From: Peptostreptococcus sp. MV1
GTDB taxonomy: Bacteria; Bacillota; Clostridia; Peptostreptococcales; Peptostreptococcaceae
Length of the DNA: 35,534 nucleotides
NCBI RefSeq assembly: GCF_000758885.1
Contig: NZ_JRNB01000120.1
Coordinates: forward strand, 1 to 35,534
Direction of reading: 5' to 3'
The notes under the pieces are model-generated. The model ran no database searches. It was not told where the DNA came from and saw only the letters and a program-made list of their open reading frames with translations. Of this stretch, positions 31,409 to 35,534 are shown in pieces; the stretch's first letter is position 1; the number at the start of each line of letters is the position of its first letter. Both the position numbers and the translations under genes were made by a program.

Positions 31409-32122
31409 TCAATATCTCAAAAGCTGGTCCAAGACCCTCTTCCTATCCTCGATAAACATTTTTGTAATAATATAAGACTCTGTATCCTCATAATCACACT
31501 TATTTATTCCATTCTCATCAAACAGAAGTATTTCAGCCCCAGGCAAACCCAAAATAATAGGCGAGTGGGTGACAATTATAAACTGAGACCCCGCCTCTAC
31601 ACACATCTGTATCTCCAATAAAAGACTCAACTGTCTCTGTGGTGATAGGGCTGCTTCAGGCTCGTCCAAAATATACAAACCATTGGGCTTGAACTGCTTT
31701 TGTGCTAGGTTGAAAAATCCCTGACCATGTGATTTTTCATGATACTTCTCTGATGGGTGGGCACTATCGGAATAATCCATTTCCTTACTAGCCACGTTGT
31801 AAAAAGATTCTGCCCTCAAAAAGTATCCCCAACCAGCCCTGTTAAGCCCCTTAGACATACGTATGGCATCGTAAAGTTCAGAGTGAGAGTCATAGGTGGA
31901 AAAATAATAATTCTTAGTTCCACCTTCAGGATTAAATCCCCAACTAATGGCTATGGCCTCAAGCAGGGTAGACTTACCACTGCCATTTTCACCAACAAAA
32001 AATGTAACTGGACTCTCGAAGTCAAGCCTATCAAAGCCCTTCAGGGCTGGTATTTGACGAACATAACTATCCTGGTCTAGCATGGACCAGTCAATCTTAA
32101 TAGACTTTATAAAGTTTTCCAT
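31409..32122 (-). CDS. Small ABC-type AAA ATPase
   Basis: A 237-residue ATPase of the RecF/SMC-like AAA_21/AAA_23 kind. Walker A GENGSGKST (about 44-52), Walker B GLYILDEPEAALSP, and the H-loop IIVTHSPI are present; the ABC signature is degenerate and replaced by a HGQGFF-like stretch. It has no membrane segment and no obvious effector domain. Such stand-alone ATPases occur in genomes and in defence loci, but no nuclease partner is adjacent. It begins 29 bases after the DUF4300-like gene, so the two are probably cotranscribed. The function is not known. Confidence 0.85.
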   Translation of the reverse strand: MENFIKSIKIDWSMLDQDSYVRQIPALKGFDRLDFESPVTFFVGENGSGKSTLLEAIAISWGFNPEGGTKNYYFSTYDSHSELYDAIRMSKGLNRAGWGYFLRAESFYNVASKEMDYSDSAHPSEKYHEKSHGQGFFNLAQKQFKPNGLYILDEPEAALSPQRQLSLLLEIQMCVEAGSQFIIVTHSPIILGLPGAEILLFDENGINKCDYEDTESYIITKMFIEDRKRVLDQLLRY

Positions 32123-32151
32123 ACCACTTTCCCCACTAAAATATATGCAAA

Positions 32152-33087
32152 CTATATCAAAGAGTCATTTTCCATCACAAAAGGCTTGGATGTAGGCTGG
32201 TCAAATTCCACATCATACTTTTCCATTAAATATCTCTTCAACTGACCCTTATCTTTGAACTTATTAAACCTGTATGGCTCCTGAAAGGCAACCTTCTCTA
32301 CAAAATAAATTCCATCTTCGGACTTGAGCATTATGCCTACATGACCTATAAATAACTTGTCATCGCCCTTTTCTATCTGGCTGTGAAATACCACAGACAC
32401 TAGGCTTGCCTTGTCATTTTTGGCAAATTTAATCCCTCTAGCATCCCATTCCTTTTTTAATATTTGATAGTGCTTTTTTATATCCTTGGTCTCAACAGTC
32501 TTTACTCCGCTAAATATCTTCTTAAAGCTATTAAGTTCCTTGTCAGTCTTGGCGGCTGAATTATCGTCACCCAAAGACAGTAAGTCGATAGCTATATCAT
32601 CCGTATTATCAATAACCTTGTCTCCATCTACTTTAATATAGTCACCGAAAATTCCATATGATGTTATTCTACAATTATAACCCTCAAAGTCACCATTTTT
32701 CTTCTTCCATTGGTCCTGCATTTGGTAGGGATCATATTTAACATCTTTAACACCAGCACTCTCAAGTCCATTTGACAAGGACTTCTTATCGACACTAGAA
32801 TTAAACTGGTCTAAATGATTAAAAAACACATCTTGCCTAGACCTTGATATGCCAGCCTGGTCAAACAACTTGACAAGCAGGTCTCTGCTGGCCTTATCAC
32901 TTATATTTGTATAAGTGACCTTAAATTCACTGCTAGCACCATCCTTTTCAACCGAACCAGACTTACTGCTAGATAATGACTGGTCCTTATTACTGATACC
33001 CTCATTATTTTTTTTATTTATACTGCATCCCGTCACCATAAATAGGCAGACTGACAGTATACACATCTTCTTTAATCTCTTATACAT
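32152..33087 (-). CDS. DUF4300-like lipoprotein
   Basis: A 311-residue lipoprotein: signal peptide ends at VTGC with C21. A Ser/Lys-rich linker leads to a domain starting VTYTNISDKASRDLLVKLFDQAGI, with GYNCRITSYGI, GHVGIMLKSEDGIYFVEKVAFQEPYRF and a C-terminal LKRYLMEKYDVEFDQPTSKPF. This is the pattern I associate with DUF4300 lipoproteins of streptococci and clostridia. The NC-x-GH arrangement hints at an NlpC/transglutaminase-like fold, but I cannot confirm catalytic residues. GAGGGAG precedes the ATG. Confidence 0.7.
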   Translation of the reverse strand: MYKRLKKMCILSVCLFMVTGCSINKKNNEGISNKDQSLSSSKSGSVEKDGASSEFKVTYTNISDKASRDLLVKLFDQAGISRSRQDVFFNHLDQFNSSVDKKSLSNGLESAGVKDVKYDPYQMQDQWKKKNGDFEGYNCRITSYGIFGDYIKVDGDKVIDNTDDIAIDLLSLGDDNSAAKTDKELNSFKKIFSGVKTVETKDIKKHYQILKKEWDARGIKFAKNDKASLVSVVFHSQIEKGDDKLFIGHVGIMLKSEDGIYFVEKVAFQEPYRFNKFKDKGQLKRYLMEKYDVEFDQPTSKPFVMENDSLI

Positions 33088-33180
33088 AAATTTTCTCCCT
33101 CTATTTTAAATTAATGTTTTTCCATTCCTATACTCTTTATACTTATTTATTACTATGCTAATATATAAAGCTTAATAAAA

Positions 33181-34509
33181 TCATATAAATTGAGCCATAT
33201 ATACAGGCAAATAAAGTGTTGACTCCTTAAAATCCAAGTCTTTTGTATGAAGCACTATTTTTTCTCCAACCCTAGAACTATACTTATCACAAAAGTCATC
33301 AAGAGATTTATGTTTCCTATAATTTGATGACTTAACCTCCATTGGAGTTATTTTGCTACCCTTAGAAATAATAAAATCAATTTCATAATTTCTCTTTTTT
33401 ACCCTGTCATAGTAAGTATGATAGTAAAGCTTATAGCCCTTGCTTGCCAGTATCTGGGCAACTACATTTTCATATATAATGCCCAAATTTGCAGGCAACT
33501 TATCACTTAATATTTTCCTATATATTTCATTTTCTGTAAAATCCTTATCCTTAAACATCAAGGTAACCAAAAGTCCCGTGTCAACACTATATAACCTAAA
33601 ATGACTTAAATCATATGAACTAGAAAGACCTATATTGGGATCTTGTAAATTATATGAAGCCAGAACTGTCTTTGAAAAAATCAATTCTGTAAGCTCATTA
33701 TCAACAGTAGATTTCCTATCATTTGGCAATACACTAGAAATTTGATATGACTTAGTATGCTTATTTAATTCATTTGGTATAGACTCGTATATAGCAGATA
33801 TCTTTCCCTTGTCATCTATCTTATAAAAATCCTGCTCATAAAGATCTATAATATCCCTCTTAATCCTATCAACTTTCTCTAAATTATTGGATTCAAGATA
33901 CTCCAATACAGACTGAGGCATTCCACCTACTAATATATATAAACGAAACTTTCTTAGTATTTCCCTATTTACCACCTGACCTAGAGATTTTCTTTCTTCA
34001 AAAAAAGACTTTAATATCTTCATTGTTCCCATATCACCTATAGCCCACAAGAATTCTTCAAAATCCATAGGGTACATCTGAATCCTTCTTTCCTCACTTG
34101 GGATTAAGATATCTTTTACATTTTTATTTATAGATATTAGAGATCCTGTTTCAATATAATCATATCTACCATCGGCAACCAGTAACTTTATTGCCTGCCT
34201 AGCCCTAGGATTAAACTGAACCTCATCAAAAACTATGAGAGATTTTCTTTCTTCTAATCCAACCCCATATAATAACTGCAATTGTAGGAAGAAATAATTT
34301 AAATCATTCATATTTAAAAATAAGTCCTGTACATCAGCTGATGCAAAGGCAAAATCTATTATTATATAGCTTTCATATTCATTTTTAGCAAACTCTTCAA
34401 CTATTGTTGACTTTCCAATTCTCCTTGCCCCTTCTATAAGTAGAGCTGTTTTTCCATTTGATTCATTTTTCCAGTCCAATAATTTATCATATATTTTTCT
34501 TTTAAGCAT
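33181..34509 (-). CDS. AAA_14/DUF4143-type ATPase with nuclease-like C-terminus
   Basis: A 442-residue ATP-binding protein of the AAA_14 plus DUF4143 class. The N-terminal ATPase has Walker A EGARRIGKSTIV and Walker B SLIVFDEVQFNPRARQAIK. DUF4143 follows (SVLPNDRKSTVDNELTELIFSKTVLASYNL, SLYSVDTGLL-like). Near the end IDFIISKGSKITPMEVKSS has the D...E-x-K spacing of PD-(D/E)xK nucleases. The start MLKRKIYDK is chosen because GGAGG lies six bases upstream; the frame could extend four codons. The cellular role of this very common family is unknown. Long direct repeats cover its promoter. Confidence 0.88.
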   Translation of the reverse strand: MLKRKIYDKLLDWKNESNGKTALLIEGARRIGKSTIVEEFAKNEYESYIIIDFAFASADVQDLFLNMNDLNYFFLQLQLLYGVGLEERKSLIVFDEVQFNPRARQAIKLLVADGRYDYIETGSLISINKNVKDILIPSEERRIQMYPMDFEEFLWAIGDMGTMKILKSFFEERKSLGQVVNREILRKFRLYILVGGMPQSVLEYLESNNLEKVDRIKRDIIDLYEQDFYKIDDKGKISAIYESIPNELNKHTKSYQISSVLPNDRKSTVDNELTELIFSKTVLASYNLQDPNIGLSSSYDLSHFRLYSVDTGLLVTLMFKDKDFTENEIYRKILSDKLPANLGIIYENVVAQILASKGYKLYYHTYYDRVKKRNYEIDFIISKGSKITPMEVKSSNYRKHKSLDDFCDKYSSRVGEKIVLHTKDLDFKESTLYLPVYMAQFI

Positions 34510-34544
34510 TAACTCCTCCAAATCCGACTATAAAAAAGATCATA

Positions 34545-34598
34545 TTTACCACAAATACGACAATACTATACTTGTATTTTACCACAAATACGACGATA
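34545..34598 (-). repeat. Two 21-bp direct repeats at the ATPase promoter
   Basis: Copies at 34545-34565 and 34578-34598 differ at one base; the shared core is ACCACAAATACGAC on the plus strand. They repeat with a 33-bp period, three helical turns. A TATAAT (34603-34598, minus) touches the second copy, so both lie at or just after the transcription start. Confidence 0.8.
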
Positions 34599-34685
34599 TT
34601 ATAATCAATTTTTCTACCCCTTCGTGTCCACCTTTACTTTAGCATCAATTTTTTTTAATAAGTCAAAGAGACACTTATTAATGGA

Positions 34686-35294
34686 TTAATGCTTACATTC
34701 CAAATAGAGCATAAGTATTCGTGTATCAACCATCTCCATATATTCAATTTTCCATCCATTTTCCTCAATAAAGCTAACATAACCATCCTTAGACCACTTA
34801 TGCTCAAAACTAACCCCCAGCAAACTTAAAAAGCTAGTCCAAAGATTTGACTTGAGGCCACCGCTCATATTTACAAAATTAGGGGCTATCAAGATACCAC
34901 CTGTCTTCAAAACCCTCCTGACCTCACTAAGGGCCTTGATTGGTTCCGGCATTATATGAAGGGCGTTGGCTATTATGACAATATCGTAACTAGCATCAGG
35001 GTAGGGAAGTAGACCTGCATCAGCAAATTCAAAACGTAAATTATCTGGATTTAATCCCCTACTAGCCACCTCTAGCATCCCTTTTGAATAGTCTGTAGCC
35101 ACCATACTCTTTGTATAAGGAGATACATATCTAGCTAAACTACCAGTACCACAACCTATCTCCAAAACAATCTTATCCTTGACAGTATTAGAAATAAGTT
35201 CATACATATACTCATAAGCCCCTCTATCAGACCTCATAAATAAATTGTAAAAAGGCGCACACAAATCCCAAATTTTCTTGCCCATAAGGACCAT
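34686..35294 (-). CDS. SAM-dependent class I methyltransferase
   Basis: A 202-residue methyltransferase of the UbiE/type 11 fold. SAM motif I is VLEIGCGTGSLARY, followed by ATDYSKGMLEVA, FADAGLLPYPDASYDIVIIANALH and LSEVRRVLKTGGILIAPNF. The substrate is unknown. Two starts are possible: ATG 35294, three bases after GGAGG, and ATG 35285, twelve bases after it; the longer is given. It is monocistronic within the window. Confidence 0.88.
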   Translation of the reverse strand: MVLMGKKIWDLCAPFYNLFMRSDRGAYEYMYELISNTVKDKIVLEIGCGTGSLARYVSPYTKSMVATDYSKGMLEVASRGLNPDNLRFEFADAGLLPYPDASYDIVIIANALHIMPEPIKALSEVRRVLKTGGILIAPNFVNMSGGLKSNLWTSFLSLLGVSFEHKWSKDGYVSFIEENGWKIEYMEMVDTRILMLYLECKH

Positions 35295-35534
35295 TCACCT
35301 CCTATAGTATTCCCTCATCTCAATATCGACTGTATCAAGAGAAGAGAAATAAAAACTTTATAATAGTAATATTTATAATCAAATTATATCAAATACTCCT
35401 TATATTTCATATATACTATTTCAATTTACACGAAAAAATAGGGGCAATATATTTAGGATAGTTAAAGGAAATAGATATAAAAAGGTTCTATGTCAAATAA
35501 CGTTGGTGATAATTTAAATCAATAAAATCTATTA
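35295..35534. other. AT-rich upstream region at the window edge
   Basis: It holds a ribosome site for the methyltransferase and a TATAAT (35388-35383, minus) with a weak -35. Nothing else is recognisable, and no open frame of useful length is present. Confidence 0.5.

Noticed and set aside
34651-34680. Terminator for the methyltransferase gene (AATAAGT/ACTTATT hairpin)
   Set aside because: On the minus strand the hairpin is followed by A residues, not T, so it is not a terminator for that gene.

Overview
The window is chromosomal DNA from a low-GC, Gram-positive anaerobe of the Clostridia. The AT-rich intergenic DNA, strong AGGAGG ribosome sites, a proline T-box, a rubredoxin, a DUF951/YyzM protein and a short archaeal-type ProRS all point that way. 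Codon use (many CTA, ATA and AGG codons) and gene content suggest Peptostreptococcaceae, perhaps Peptostreptococcus; this is inference, not identification. Several blocks (yybS-gdpP-rplI-dnaB, walJ-rlmH, rpsF-ssb-rpsR, the DUF951 gene) lie near the origin in other Firmicutes, so the window is probably origin-proximal.

Layout. (1) 55-1883, minus: T-box-controlled proS. (2) 1910-5483, minus: radA, disA and a YacL-type PIN/TRAM protein. (3) 5644-7566: a decayed accessory patch with a P-loop ATPase remnant, an orphan 187-aa gene, a truncated IS256-like end, a broken CD1845-like conjugative-element gene and a KilA-N gene. (4) 7740-10855: a CobW GTPase with a His-rich loop and an EF-G paralogue. 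(5) 11164-16589, plus: a BlaI-like regulator, then yybS-gdpP-rplI-dnaB. (6) 16612-20413: a convergent terminator, a DnaA-box cluster, and the minus-strand operon walJ-rlmH-dnaD-dnaC, whose promoter carries another DnaA box. (7) 20521-24343: a possible group II intron scrap, rubredoxin, a Fur-family (probably Zur) regulator, and divergent znuA, znuC, znuB. (8) 24367-25489: an XRE regulator/DUF3169 membrane protein pair behind three identical-architecture operators. (9) 25523-28421, minus: rpsF-ssb-rpsR, a PLP aminotransferase and a DUF951 protein. (10) 28570-35294: a GerMN lipoprotein, a radical SAM protein, a 165-bp imperfect palindrome, a PAP2 phosphatase with an overlapping leader peptide, a small ABC-type ATPase, a DUF4300-like lipoprotein, a DUF4143-type ATPase behind long direct repeats, and a methyltransferase.

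How the genes work together. DisA makes c-di-AMP and GdpP degrades it, so both ends of that signal are here. DnaB, DnaD-like and DnaC/DnaI-like proteins are the helicase and its loading factors, and DnaA sites bracket the loader operon. Zur, ZnuABC and the CobW protein form a zinc uptake and allocation set, with His-rich segments in both ZnuA and CobW.

I do not see a clear large undescribed system. The most interesting signals are regulatory: the DnaA site on the walJ-dnaC promoter, the triple XRE operator, a palindrome ATACCT-N2-AGGTAT shared by two distant promoters, the PAP2 leader peptide, the 165-bp palindrome, and two GTPases with missing canonical elements.
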